In this document: one piece after another, positions 10,723 to 21,755 of the stretch | How positions within the stretch are numbered: position 1 is the stretch's first letter | How the letters are laid out: the number at the start of each line of letters is the position of its first letter | Assembly: GCA_033002965.1 (NCBI GenBank) | Contig: JAURVB010003142.1 | Location: 124,001 to 188,000 of the forward strand | Length of the DNA: 64,000 nucleotides | Source of the DNA: Piper betle | Taxonomy: Eukaryota; Streptophyta; Magnoliopsida; Piperales; Piperaceae | Direction of reading: 5' to 3' | Translations under genes and position numbers: made by a program | The notes under the pieces: generated by a model | Databases searched by the model: none | Told to the model about the DNA's origin: nothing | The model's input: the letters and a program-made list of their open reading frames with translations, nothing else

Positions 10723-13123
10723 GTTTGTACATATTTATCTAAAAAATGTTTATATTTATCTGATTATGTGGATAATATTTATTCAATTATGTGACAATAC
10801 TCAAGCCACTTACTTGGATGACTTCCTGCATGTTACAAGAGAATTAGTCATACAGTTCCAAAACTGCCGGAGAAAGAATTGCCAGAGGAAGAGGTAGACA
10901 TTGTTCTACAGCCGTTAGAGGAAATCTCTCAGTCAGGAGTTATCCCAATTCTATAAAAGCCGGGTGTTATTGCTGAAGCAGAGGGGGCTCGGACGCTAAA
11001 GGAAAAGAATTTTGCCAGACAGAAGAAAAGCCGAGGGAGGAGCCCCTCACCGGAGATGCTCCGGTGACCCTCGCCAACACCCAATCGATCACTACCCCTG
11101 TCACGGCCATGAATCCTTGCCCAAGATCCAAACTTTCCACTTGCCAGAGCCACCGGTGAAGGAGTCGTGTTGCTTTGAAGTGTTGCCGACGTGCTGTCCG
11201 TGAGGGAGCCAAAGAAAGGTTCTGTTGTTCGCCAAAGTTTTGCCACTGGGTCATCGCGACGAAGAAGAAAGGTGGAGCTTTGAAGCAGTATCCCTGGAAT
11301 CGAGATCCTTGCCGCCTTAAAGGTAGAGTCGCTGCCAAGTGCCGTTGCTGCTACCTACAGACGCGAAGCCAAGGAGTCCTCTTGGAGTCACGTTCCTAAC
11401 TTGCTGCCTTGCTATTAAAGTCTGGCTTCCTCGGCTACCACCGTGAAAAGAGAATGAAGTGTTGCTGCCGGAGTACATTGAAGCCTTGCCAGTTGATGTT
11501 TGCCCTTGCCAGGAAGTTCTGAGCCGCAAAATATCAGAGCCCACCGGAGCCCTGTACCATTCCCGCCGACAACGAAGAACAGGATAGCATCTTTGTTTTG
11601 CAGGTTCGGCGTCCAATTTTCCGGCGACTTTCCCGGACAACCTCGACCTTATTGGATCAGTACAAGACCATCTGCTTGGAGCTCAGAGTGCCCCCGACAC
11701 AGCACCCCCCAGAATTTCCGCCGGAGACTCCTGTCGTCGCCGGAATTCTGCCAGCAAGCTGCCGATTGGAAAAGGCGGAAAACAGAGCAGCGAAGGTCTG
11801 ATTTCGCTAATTTTTTCCGACCAGTTCCGGTCGTTCCCGGTCCCGTCGTGAGGTTCAAACATGAAGACGGAGGAGTGGTCTAGAAACCCAAACTGAGTTT
11901 CGCCGGAGTTCGTCGCTGTAGCCACCGGGAAAAATCGGGAAGCGAGGAAGTTGCTGGCCGGAAAAGCAGAAAACAGAGCAGCGAAGGTCTGATTTCGCTA
12001 ATTTTTTCCGACCAACACCGGTCGTTCCCAGTGTCGCCGTGAGGTGAAACATGAAGACGGAGAAGTGGTCTAGAAACCCAAAGTGAGTTTCGCCAAAAAT
12101 CGTCGCTGTATCCGCCAGGAAAAATCGGGAAGCGAGGAAGTTGCTGGCCGGAAAAGCAGAAAACAGAGTAGCAAACACCGGATTTCTTGGATTTTTTCCG
12201 ACCAGCGCCGGTCGTTCCAAGACCTTCCGTTGTGATCAAGTGAAGGTGGAGAAGTGATCTACAAACCCAAGCCGAGAGCCGCCAGAGTTCGTCGCTGAGG
12301 TCGCCGGAAAAATCGAGAAGTGACCAGCGTAGCACAAAATTGCAGAAAAGTGTCTAACTTTCCGGCATCCGACCGACCGACCGGAGCCGCCGCTGACCGT
12401 CGGAGCACCGCCAAGATCTTCACCATTCTGTGATCTACAGTTCTGGGCAATCTCCGCCACCTTCAGCTGCCGGAAAAGCCGCCGCCGAAGCCACCAAAAC
12501 CACCATTGCACCGCCGCTGCAGCCGGGTTGTTGGACCCGTTTACTGCTGACCGCATCCGCTTTTGTCGTGTCCGAGACCAAATCCTTCTTCCCAGTCCGC
12601 GTCCGCGAAGCCAGACCGTGACCAGTTTTTATTTGTACTGAACCAACCCGAATTGGCCCGGTTCAGTCCATTAACACTCCGAAAATAATTTGAAGGCCTT
12701 CCCGACCTCGGATCAAGGCGAAACTTGGTATCCCACCATTTTTGGACGCTCCGGATGCAGTGGTGGGATTATTTTAAAGATTTAAAAAATGAAAAAGACA
12801 AACCATGGCATTGGAGTCAAAGATCTCAGGCGAATTGATTTACAGGCGGCAAAAATTCACTGTTTTGTGTAACTTGTAAAAATCAAAGGAGAAATAGTGG
12901 ATTGTGAGTACTAATCTCACCGTGGACTGACTTAGGGATTCAAGTTGAACCCTAAGGAACCACGTAAAAAATTTCTTGTGTGTCATTTCATGTGTTTGTA
13001 ATATTTTCTATTTCCATCGCACTATCTCTTTGCGCGGCAAGGGCGCCTCGGTCCCACCGAACCTTCAAACCCGAATCACACACAAGAACCGATTCGAGGG
13101 GCGGACGATCCCGCGCCCGAACA
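10722..13123 (+). repeat. 5' LTR of the Gag-only element
   Basis: It starts TGTTTGTACATATTT and ends cccgaaca. It contains GC-rich sequence with a 191-bp internal tandem repeat (see 11779-12330). Many short frames on both strands are identical in both LTRs and are not genes. Transcription probably starts inside this LTR, but I could not place a TATA box with confidence. Confidence 0.9.
11779..12330 (+). repeat. 191-bp tandem repeat inside the 5' LTR, about three units
   Basis: The phrase aaaacagagcagcgaaggtc starts at 11779 and 11970, and a diverged version (aaaacagagtagcaaacacc) starts at 12161, giving exact 191-bp spacing. Each unit also has ttttttccgacca, cggtcgttcc and gaagtgatct-like phrases. 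The 3' LTR shows the same array at 17398, 17589 and 17779. Confidence 0.85.
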
Positions 13124-13129
13124 TATTTT

Positions 13130-13147
13130 TGGCGACTCCACTGGGGA
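13130..13147 (+). other. Primer binding site of the Gag-only element
   Basis: TGGCGACTCCACTGGGGA lies six bases after the 5' LTR end. It begins with TGG, the complement of a tRNA CCA tail. From memory, this PBS type is complementary to a tRNA-Arg 3' end and occurs in Ogre/Tat-lineage elements; the tRNA identity is an inference. Confidence 0.7.
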
Positions 13148-13197
13148 CCAGCTAGAAGGTAGCAGTGTCGTTTGAAGATTTGTGCGAATAAGGAGGA

Positions 13198-16100
13198 ATG
13201 GCACCGGAGACAAGGAATGCGGCACGACAAAGAAATGGTAATGAGGATAATTCATCCACATCAACTGAAGGTGGGCAACAATTTGAATTAAACATGGAAG
13301 CAAGTCAGCACATAGCGGGAAATGTGCGCGAAAGAATACAACAGCTCGAAGCAGTGTTGAATGAAGGAAATGAAGGAGGAATTACTCCAAGAAGAAGCAT
13401 GTTGAGCCGAGAAGATCAAAGTCCAAGAAGCAATGAAGAGGTAAACCAACCATTAGAAGCCGAACAAGTGCTTTTGACAGCAACAAATCAGCTAAGTGGA
13501 GGACAAGTACTGAATCAAGCAATTGAAGAAAGATTCTGCCAAAGTGAAGAGCGGATGCAACGAATTGAGGATATGATACAACAAGTGCTCGCCCAAATGC
13601 AACGGGCTAGTGCTGCAAACGGGAGCTCGTCAAGAAGAGAAGACGACCATCCCACACAATGTCCAACAATGGACCAACCCCTCGAGGCTAGACAGATGTC
13701 TTCAACCTCTGAAAATCCAATTGTATCTACCTCACTCCCAGCTACTGGCACAACATTGAGGGATCAAGCTAACATCCCTCACGAAATCAACAATTTGTTT
13801 CTCATTTCAAGTACTGAGTCCACCCACCTAACATCTACAACTTCAACTTCGTTGCCCGAACAGATTTGGATGCAACACTATCCCACTATGCAACCGATTC
13901 GGACTGAACATAGTTTACTTCCTCACTCAACATGGTTTCCACAACCACCGTATTACCAACCACCATACCCATACCAGTGGTATAGCCCTGCATGCTCCCA
14001 ACAACTATCTTCTATGGTGTTTCCACCATCAATCACCACCACGGTACCCATCCCAACGGTACCGTCAGCAATGCCAATAAGTCAAATGTCAGTTCCTATT
14101 ACAGATTTACCAGCAAGTCAGCCACAAGCCCAATTGCAAACCATGTCAGTAGCACCAATGTCAGACCTTTGTTATGAAGAGTTGAAAGCAGAAATGGATG
14201 CACAAGCCGCACTTATCACTGCATTGATTGGAAAGAAAGATAAAGAATCAACTGAAGCGACAAAGCGTCTTCAACCTTTAGCTGATGAAGTCTACACAGA
14301 GGTTTTTCCTGAGAAGTACAAGTGCCCAACCTTCACAAAGTTTGATGGAGATGGCAACCCTGAAGATCACATCACAATCTTCGAGATTGAGTGTGGAACA
14401 ATCTCGACAAATGAAAAGTTAAAGTTACAACAATTCCCAGCTTCTCTCAATGGTAATGCACTTAGATGGTTCAATAATCGCCCACCCAGATCAATCAGAT
14501 CATGGGAGGAACTCATCGAGCAATTCACAGCTCATTTTCAGTCAATCGATATCCCGATAAAGATTGAGCATTTAAGGCAATGTCAGAGAAAACCAGGTGA
14601 AGAATTTGCTACATATGTAAAAAGATTCAGAAGTCTTTCATCCCAAATGAAAGAGACTCCAGAGATCAAGGAGCTTGTAAAGATTTGCGCGATGAATGCT
14701 GGATCAGCAGCTTGGTTCCTGAGTGCTGCACAATGCAACACATTTGAAGAACTCTTTGAAAGGGTGCTGATATATGAGGAACTCAACAGAATTTCTGCTT
14801 CAACAAAGAATAAAGGAGCATCAAGCAATGCAGTCACCGAGCTTGGTCACATGAATCATGAGTGGAAAGTGAAGACTAAGAATGGAAGTGAGAATCCAAG
14901 ATATACACCTCGAGAGTCTCGACAACAGCGTGAATGGAGGAATATTAAAGATTACACCTTCAACACTGGAGATACTGAGAGATGGTTTGACGTGTTGAAG
15001 AGCAAAGGAAAGATCACACCATGGACTCCAAAAAATTTGCCAAAGCCAGAAGATGAAAAGAACGAAAATTTTTGTCAATTTCACCAGAGGTTAGGTCATT
15101 CTACGGTGAAATGTCGAGACATGATGGAGAAGATCCAAGAGTTACTTGACAAAGGTGATATAAAGTACAAAACTTCAACTGCCAATGTGATGACAGTGAG
15201 CCACTCATCTTCACTAATGAAGTCTCAAAAGAGAATGGAAAAGCTAGATGAAGGAAGGAAAAATGAGAAAATGGATGCCCCGATGATTAAGGTCAACGAC
15301 ATGGAAATGCCACCTGTTTCCACTAAAGAAGTGAAGAAAGGGTTCCCTACATCTCCAATGATGCATGAGTTTGAAGTTCAAACTGATCAAAAAATAAGAC
15401 TTTGCGAAGGAAAGGAGCTCGATAAAGAAAAGATAGAAGATCAGCTTATTGTTCAAACAACTTCGACTCAAGAAGAAGTTAAATTGAAGGATTCAATGCA
15501 ATATGGAAAAACAAAACTTCGCCTGATTTGCAGTTACGGTGGAAAGATAGCGATCCAAGGAAGGAAGAGACATTACATTGGAGGAAACACACGACTTATT
15601 TTAGTGGATCGTGATTGTTCTTATTCAAGTCTTGTTACTCGAATCAAGAGTACATTTTCTACTAGCAGCCCTTTCATGATCAAGTGTCAGCTACCAGGTG
15701 AAAGCTTGAAGTACCCTATCACAATTGCTAGCAATGAAGACTTGACAAATATAATCGAAGAGCAAGAGGAGTTCAACACAAACACAAGATCAACTTCTCG
15801 CCTTCATTTCTTTGTATTACCGAAGAAATCAAGATCACCATCCAACTCGACATTGGACAAGAAGTTGGGGGCGTCAATCGAAATTACTACTCCTAAAAGG
15901 TTTAAAAGAGAAGCCAACAGCTCAACAAATAGTACGAGGCATCACAAAAGAACAAGGTCTCCCCCATATCATAGAAGGAAAAGAAGACATCATGAGATCT
16001 TCTCGCTAGAGAAGCTAGATGCTAAGAAAGAGAAGTCACAGCTGAGAGTAGAAACGAAATTGTCATTCCCCCATTGCTACCCAAATCTAAAAAGTAAAAG

Positions 16101-16212
16101 GAAAGAAATATGGATTTGGAGACCACGGTTGTCGAGCAAAGAAGTCACTCTCCTAAATCAAAATAATGGGCAGTTATCACACAGTGACTCAGAAGGGGTC
16201 ATCCTAGCTTGA
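13198..16212 (+). CDS. Gag protein of a non-autonomous LTR element with a PB1 domain, 1004 aa
   Basis: This is a single uninterrupted frame from ATG at 13198, 75 bases after the LTR, to TGA at 16210. Residues about 1-370 are low-complexity, rich in Gln, Ser, Thr and Pro, with a likely coiled stretch (RERIQQLEAVLNE). Residues about 373-535 are the retrotransposon Gag capsid-like domain (FTKFDGDGNPEDHI, ALRWFNNRP, SWEELIEQFTAHF, KPGEEFATYVKRF). A Tat/Ogre-type knuckle, CX2HX4HX4C, sits at C626, H629, H634 and C639. Residues about 773-875 form a plant-type PB1 domain: KLRLICSYGGKI, YIGGNTRLILVDRD, then an acidic OPCA-like stretch (SNEDLTNIIEE) and RLHFFVLP. A basic tail (about 895-935, KRFKRE, RRKRRHHE) may be a nuclear signal. 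I infer particle assembly helped by PB1 oligomerisation. Family membership of Gag and PB1 is well supported; the function of the fusion is not known. Confidence 0.9.
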   Translation: MAPETRNAARQRNGNEDNSSTSTEGGQQFELNMEASQHIAGNVRERIQQLEAVLNEGNEGGITPRRSMLSREDQSPRSNEEVNQPLEAEQVLLTATNQLSGGQVLNQAIEERFCQSEERMQRIEDMIQQVLAQMQRASAANGSSSRREDDHPTQCPTMDQPLEARQMSSTSENPIVSTSLPATGTTLRDQANIPHEINNLFLISSTESTHLTSTTSTSLPEQIWMQHYPTMQPIRTEHSLLPHSTWFPQPPYYQPPYPYQWYSPACSQQLSSMVFPPSITTTVPIPTVPSAMPISQMSVPITDLPASQPQAQLQTMSVAPMSDLCYEELKAEMDAQAALITALIGKKDKESTEATKRLQPLADEVYTEVFPEKYKCPTFTKFDGDGNPEDHITIFEIECGTISTNEKLKLQQFPASLNGNALRWFNNRPPRSIRSWEELIEQFTAHFQSIDIPIKIEHLRQCQRKPGEEFATYVKRFRSLSSQMKETPEIKELVKICAMNAGSAAWFLSAAQCNTFEELFERVLIYEELNRISASTKNKGASSNAVTELGHMNHEWKVKTKNGSENPRYTPRESRQQREWRNIKDYTFNTGDTERWFDVLKSKGKITPWTPKNLPKPEDEKNENFCQFHQRLGHSTVKCRDMMEKIQELLDKGDIKYKTSTANVMTVSHSSSLMKSQKRMEKLDEGRKNEKMDAPMIKVNDMEMPPVSTKEVKKGFPTSPMMHEFEVQTDQKIRLCEGKELDKEKIEDQLIVQTTSTQEEVKLKDSMQYGKTKLRLICSYGGKIAIQGRKRHYIGGNTRLILVDRDCSYSSLVTRIKSTFSTSSPFMIKCQLPGESLKYPITIASNEDLTNIIEEQEEFNTNTRSTSRLHFFVLPKKSRSPSNSTLDKKLGASIEITTPKRFKREANSSTNSTRHHKRTRSPPYHRRKRRHHEIFSLEKLDAKKEKSQLRVETKLSFPHCYPNLKSKRKEIWIWRPRLSSKEVTLLNQNNGQLSHSDSEGVILA

Positions 16213-16342
16213 GAGCAAAATATTATTCTTCGCAAAAAAAAAATGAAAAAAGGAGAAAATGCAAAAAAAAGAAAAAAAAAGCAAACTATATTTTTTGCCG
16301 ATTCTTCTTTCCAAGTTTGCGAAAAATCGGCAAGGGGGCTAA
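16213..16342 (+). other. 3' leader and polypurine tract of the Gag-only element
   Basis: An A-rich stretch after the Gag stop (about 16,230-16,285) is followed by cggcaagggggctaa just before the 3' LTR, the expected plus-strand primer. There is no room for pol genes. Confidence 0.75.
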
Positions 16343-18744
16343 TGTTTGTACATATTTATCCAAAAAATATTTATATTTATCCGGTTATATGGATAATATT
16401 TATTCAATTATGTGACAATACTCAAGCCACTTACGTGGATGACTTCCTGCATGTTACAAGAGAATTAGTCATACAGTTCCAAAACTGCCGGAGAAAGAAT
16501 TGCCAGAGGAAGAGGTAGACATTGTTCTACAGCCGTTAGAGGAAATCTCTCAGTCAGGAGTTATCCCAATTCTATAAAAGCCGGGTGTTATTGCTGAAGC
16601 AAGGGGGGCTCGGACGCTAAAGGAAAAGAATTTTGCCAGACAGAAGAAAAGCCGAGGGAGGAGCCCCTCACCGGAGATGCTCCGGTGACCCTCGCCAACA
16701 CCCAATCGATCACTACCCCTGTCACGGCCATGAATCCTTGCCCAAGATCCAAACTTTCCACTTGCCAGAGCCACCGGTGAAGGAGTCGTGTTGCTTTGAA
16801 GTGTTGCCGACGTGCTGTCCGTGAGGGAGCCAAAGAAAGGTTCTGTTGTTCGCCAAAGTTTTGCCATTGGGTCATCGCGACGAAGAAGAAAGGTGGAGCT
16901 TTGAAGCAGTATCCCTGGAATCGAGATCCTTGCCGCCTTAAAGGTAGAGTCGCTGCCAAGTGCCGTTGCTGCTACCTACAGACGCGAAGCCAAGGAGTCC
17001 TCTTGGAGTCACGTTCCTAACTTGCTGCCTTGCTATTAGAGTCTGGCTTCCTCGACTACCACCGTGAAAAGAGAATGAAGTGTTGCTGCTGTGAGTACAT
17101 TGAAGCCTTGCCGGTTGATGTTTGCCCTTGCCAGAAGTTCTGAGCTGCAAAATATCAGAGCCCACCGGAGTCCTGTACCATTCCCGCCGACAACAAAGTA
17201 CAGGATAGCATCTTTGTTTTGCAGGTTCGGCGTCCAATTTTCCAGTGACTTTCCCAGACAACCTCGACCTTATTGGATCAGTACAAGACCATCTGCTTGG
17301 AGCTCAGAGTGCCCCCGACACAGCACCCCCAGAATTTCCGCCGGAGACTCCTGCCGTCGCCAGAATTCTGCCAGCAAGCTGCCGATTGGAAAGGCGGAAA
17401 ACAGAGCAGCGAAGGTCTGATTTCGCTAATTTTTCCGACCAGTTCCGGTCGTTCCCGGTCCCGTCATGAGGTTCAAACGTGAAGACGGAGAAGTGATCTA
17501 CAAACCCAAACTGAGATCCGCCGGAGTTCGTCGCTGTAGCCACCGGGAAAAATCGGGAAGCGAGGAAGTTGCTGGCCGGAAAAGCAGAAAACAGAGCAGC
17601 GAAGGTCTGATTTCGCTAATTTTTTCCGACCAACACCGGTCGTTCCCAGTGTCGCCGTGAGGTGAAACATGAAGACGGAGAAGTGATCTAGAAACCCAAA
17701 GTGAGTTTCGCCAAAGTTCGTCGCTGTAGTCTGCCAGGAAAAATCGGGAAGCGAGGAAGTTGCTGGCTGGAAAAGCAGAAAACAGAGTAGCAAACACCGG
17801 ATTTCTTGGATTTTTTCCGACCAGCGCCGGTCGTTCCCAGACCTTCCGTTGTGATCAAGTGAAGGTGGAGAAGTGATCTACAAACCCAAGCCAAGAGCCA
17901 CCGGAGTTCGTCGCTGAGGTCGCCAGAAAAAATCGAGAAGTGACCAGCGTAGCACAAAATTGCAGAAAAGTGTCTAACTTTCTGGCATCCGACCGACCGA
18001 CCGGAGCCGCCGCTGACCGTCGGAGCACCGCCAAGATCTTCACCATTCTGTGATCTACAGTTCTGGGCAATCTCCGCCACCTTCAGCTGCCGGAAAAGCC
18101 GCCGCCGAAGCCACCAAAACCACCATTGCACCGCCGCTGCAGCCGGGTTGTTGGACCCGTTTACTGCTGACCGCATCCACTTTTGTCATGTCCGAGACCA
18201 AATCCTTCTCTCCGCAGTCCCCGTGCCACGAAGCCAGAATGTGACCAATTTTTATTTGTATTGAACCAACCTGAATTGGCCCAGTTCAGTCCATTAACAC
18301 TCCGAAAATAATTTGAAGGCCTTCCCAACCTCGAATCAAGGCGAAACTTGGTATCCCACCATTTTTGGACGCTCCAGATGCAGTGGTGGGATTATTTTAA
18401 AGATTTAAAAATAAAAAGACAAACATGGCATTGGAGTCAAAGATCTTAGACGAATTGATTTACAGGCGGCAAAAATTCACTGTTTTGTGTAACTTGTAAA
18501 AATTAAAGGAGAAATAGTGGATTGTGAGTACTAATCTTACCGTGGACTGACTTAGGGATTCAAGTTGAACCCTAAGGAACCACGTAAAAAATTTCCTGCA
18601 TGTCATTTCATGTGTTTGTAATATTTTCTATTTCCATCACACTATCTCTTTGCGCGGCAAGGGCGCCTTGGTCCCACCTAACCTTGAAACCCGAATCACA
18701 CACAAGAACCGATTCGAGGGGGCGGACGATCCCACGCCCGAACA
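16343..18744 (+). repeat. 3' LTR of the Gag-only element
   Basis: It is the near-identical partner of 10722-13123 and has the same 2402-bp length, with compensating one-base indels (for example near 17,090, 17,133 and 17,330). It ends cccgaaca, followed by the tatat target repeat and the remaining TA run of the host LTR. Confidence 0.9.
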
Positions 18745-21700
18745 TATATATATATATCTTCCCACTAGGCCCACGAGTTGTTAGACTTTTGGATTACACC
18801 ACATGGCAAGATCAGAGTCACCCACATCAGCCCTAGCAAAACTTCTTATTTTCCTCAAATTTTCCCACATTTTTGGAGCTTTTTAGCCCTAGTGCCGCCT
18901 CCACTTTGGGCTGCTGCCACAAAGTATCCAGCCTTTGGCCATCAGAACTACCACCACCGCGACCACCTTGCGGCGGACTATGGACTAGTACCCACTACTG
19001 ACGTCGGAGCCACCACATAGGCCGTCGACAAAGCAATTTTGTTCGCCATTTCTTATTGTCGCCACCTCCTTTCAGGTAGTTGGGTGGCATCGAGCTCCCT
19101 CTAGCGAGTCTAACCACCTAGACACCTTCCCCTCGCCGAGGCCGAGATTTTAAGACCATTCCTGACCCTCGCCATGGCCGTGATTGCTATCAATGATGTT
19201 GTTATTTCCGATCACATTTTTCCTTACTTTCAACCATTTTTCTGTCATCCAGCGGTCAAACCTCGTCAACCACCTTCCCCTCATCGCCCCCCGTTGATCT
19301 CAACCGATGGCGACCATTGGCTCCCCACCGATGGCCTTTTCGACGACAGGCTTGCTAACGGCCTATCGTGCTTATTTACCCACGCTATAACTACCCTTCC
19401 CGCGCCTGTTGTCTCGTCCGTCTACACGTGACCATATTTGCGACCTAGCCAGGGTATCCACTTAGCAGCTTGACTCGGACCGACTCGGTCTGACTTGCTA
19501 AGTTGACTGAGTAGTGTATTTTCATGCCATTTTCGTGTGTTTTTTTATCATTTTCAATATTTTGAAACTCCTTATATTGATTCAAATGTATATTCACATT
19601 ATTTAACATATTTTAATGTTATGAGTATTTTTATTATTTAATTATTAATTATTTCTTTTTATTTATATATTTGTCGTATATGATGCATGCTTGTACGATT
19701 ATTAATCGTCATGGATAACATATTTTCTTATTAATATTAATCTTATTCATATTTATCAAATTTTATTTAATTAATATTTATTTATTTTATTGCTCGCATG
19801 TATGTTATTACTTATTTGTGTTTAATTATATATTCATTTATTTAATGATTATATCATTATTATTCACGATTAATTGTTATTAATTATTTATTCATTTAGT
19901 TACTTCTCTATTTATTCATTTAATTCTTGAATGATTAATTCATTTATTAATTAATTAATTTATTTACTTACTCATGTTGGTCTTAATATTTACTCTTGTT
20001 TAGTCACATAATTATATAGTATTATTTATATTAAAATTTTTATTCATTATTAATGTATTATTGGTTTTATGTATTTATTATTAATCTATTGATTCATGAA
20101 CTTATTTATTTGTTTATTTATTATTCATTATTTATTTACCTAGTTTGTCTTATGCATGTTTAGTTTGTTATTTATTATTGTTTCAATGTTTACTCAAGTA
20201 CATATTATTTTTTTTATTTTCCTTTTAATTATTTGGCTTGTTTTACTTTGTTATTTATTTATTACTTGTCATGTCTCCGATTTGTGTGCCAAATATTTAT
20301 TTGTTGATTCATTTCATGTTGTCCATTGTTTGAGATTTGTTATTGATTTGAGCACATACCACGAATATGCATCATATAGAGTTATTAGTTGTTTGTTATG
20401 AGTATTCATCATATAGAGTTATTAGTTGTTTGTTAAGCTGTAGGTTCTGATGTAAGTTTTAGACTCCGAGCTCACCATGGATGTGCCAATATGCTTGGAG
20501 CTTGGACCTTAGGTCCGTTAGGCCTTTTCTCAATTTTATCGCTCTACTCTATCGTGGTTTGATTTCCAATCGTTGGACGTGTTAAGTGATTTTTTTATCA
20601 AACCCCACTTAACACGAGTTATTTAGACATATTTTTACTTCCGTAATTAACAACCCTCAAAGATTAGATCTCTCGTATTATTATTGAACTTAGTTCCGCC
20701 TCATTTTTCCTTTGGACTTATTTATATGATTCCCTTCCCAACCCTATATATAGTTTTCATTAGATTCAGTGGGCATAGAGTTAGTTGACTTGACCTTGCG
20801 TATACTGTGAGTGGGAGCATACGCAGGTCGCATCAGGCTCTGGATTATTGAGAGGGCAATTCCATTCTCGAGTGGATCTTGATATCTCTACGTTTTGACT
20901 TGCCTCACACCCTGAGAAGTATGAAGTAGATAAGTACTGTTGTGTACAGTGCATGCCTAGACTTGTGATATAAGAGAGTACTAAAAGTGACTGCTTGATA
21001 GTACTCGACCTTTGTAATCTGGGCCAAAAGTTATATAGATGTTTGGAGAGCACTTAGGTTATGTGTTTTTTCCCGAGAGTGGAACCAGTTATTGCTGAGA
21101 AAGGCATTTGCCGAAAGTACCACAACACTAGTTTAGTTTAGGATGCTATCTAGTGTGCAACTTGATAACACCTCAGTAGATGCCTTTGAGTGTTCCCATG
21201 GAATTATATATTAGTTTTTTATTTCTCATGGAAGTCAGATTCCAATTGCCAGTTTATATTATCTATTTTCCAGGCCAGTGACACTCGTTACTGATAGGTC
21301 TTGTGTTCCTATTGTGTTGGGTCGGCTTTGGTGGAAGGACAAATAATTGTTACACATATTTTTGCTTAGCGCGTCATTATTTTCTTTCTTTATTTTGTTT
21401 GTATTTGATGCGTGTTCATGTATTTATTTGACGTATTATAATGTATCCACTAACTAGCTTTTGTAGCAGTAGATCAGACATATTATCATGTCTCTTGATG
21501 AGACATTCAGATTTCAGCTTCAACAATTACTTTGATATATTTATTCCCTTCTTTTTCTAATTATATTTTTTGTTATTGTTGCGTGTTGAATGTTGGCTGG
21601 GCATTTAGTGATCTCTTCTTTTCTCAAGACACCAAGAAGGTTGTTTCAGTCCGTTTCTCATTCAAGTCTTTCGTATTAATAGATTTATACGTGACTCAAT

Positions 21701-21755
21701 TCAATTGTAAAAGTTCTGATATGGTTCTTAGATGAAAAGGATTTGGGGTGTTACA
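18745..21755 (+). mobile_element. 3' piece of the outer LTR inserted in the PPR gene
   Basis: It continues the LTR interrupted at 10721. It contains blocks shared with the LTR at 1613-4480 (ttaacaaccctcaaagattagatc near 20,648; acagtgcatgcctagacttgtgatata near 20,946; the ccagtgacactcgttactgata block near 21,272) and ends ggggTGTTACA at 21755, after which PPR coding sequence resumes. A strongly AT-rich block lies at 19,550-20,250. With 10232-10721 it makes an LTR of about 3.5 kb. No internal region is present, so it is probably a solo LTR. The small frames inside it are not genes. Confidence 0.72.

Larger units (their letters stand above)
10722..18744 (+). mobile_element. Complete non-autonomous LTR retrotransposon (Gag-only, TR-GAG-like) with PB1-bearing Gag
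   Basis: The element is 8023 bp: 5' LTR 10722-13123, primer binding site about 13130-13147, one long coding region 13198-16212, polypurine tract about 16331-16342 and 3' LTR 16343-18744. The LTRs both measure 2402 bp and differ by only scattered changes, which implies a recent insertion. A 5-bp tatat flanks both ends (10717-10721 and 18745-18749); this fits a target duplication, although the site is a TA repeat. There is no protease, reverse transcriptase, RNase H or integrase, so it must depend on an autonomous partner. This layout is what is called TR-GAG in plants. The insertion lies inside another LTR, which lies inside the PPR gene. Confidence 0.9.

Noticed and set aside
11880..12335. 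Minus-strand frames with repeated SDELWR/FLDHFSVF phrases in the LTR
   Set aside because: The repetition comes from the 191-bp tandem DNA repeat, and the same frames occur in both LTRs; not a protein-coding gene.
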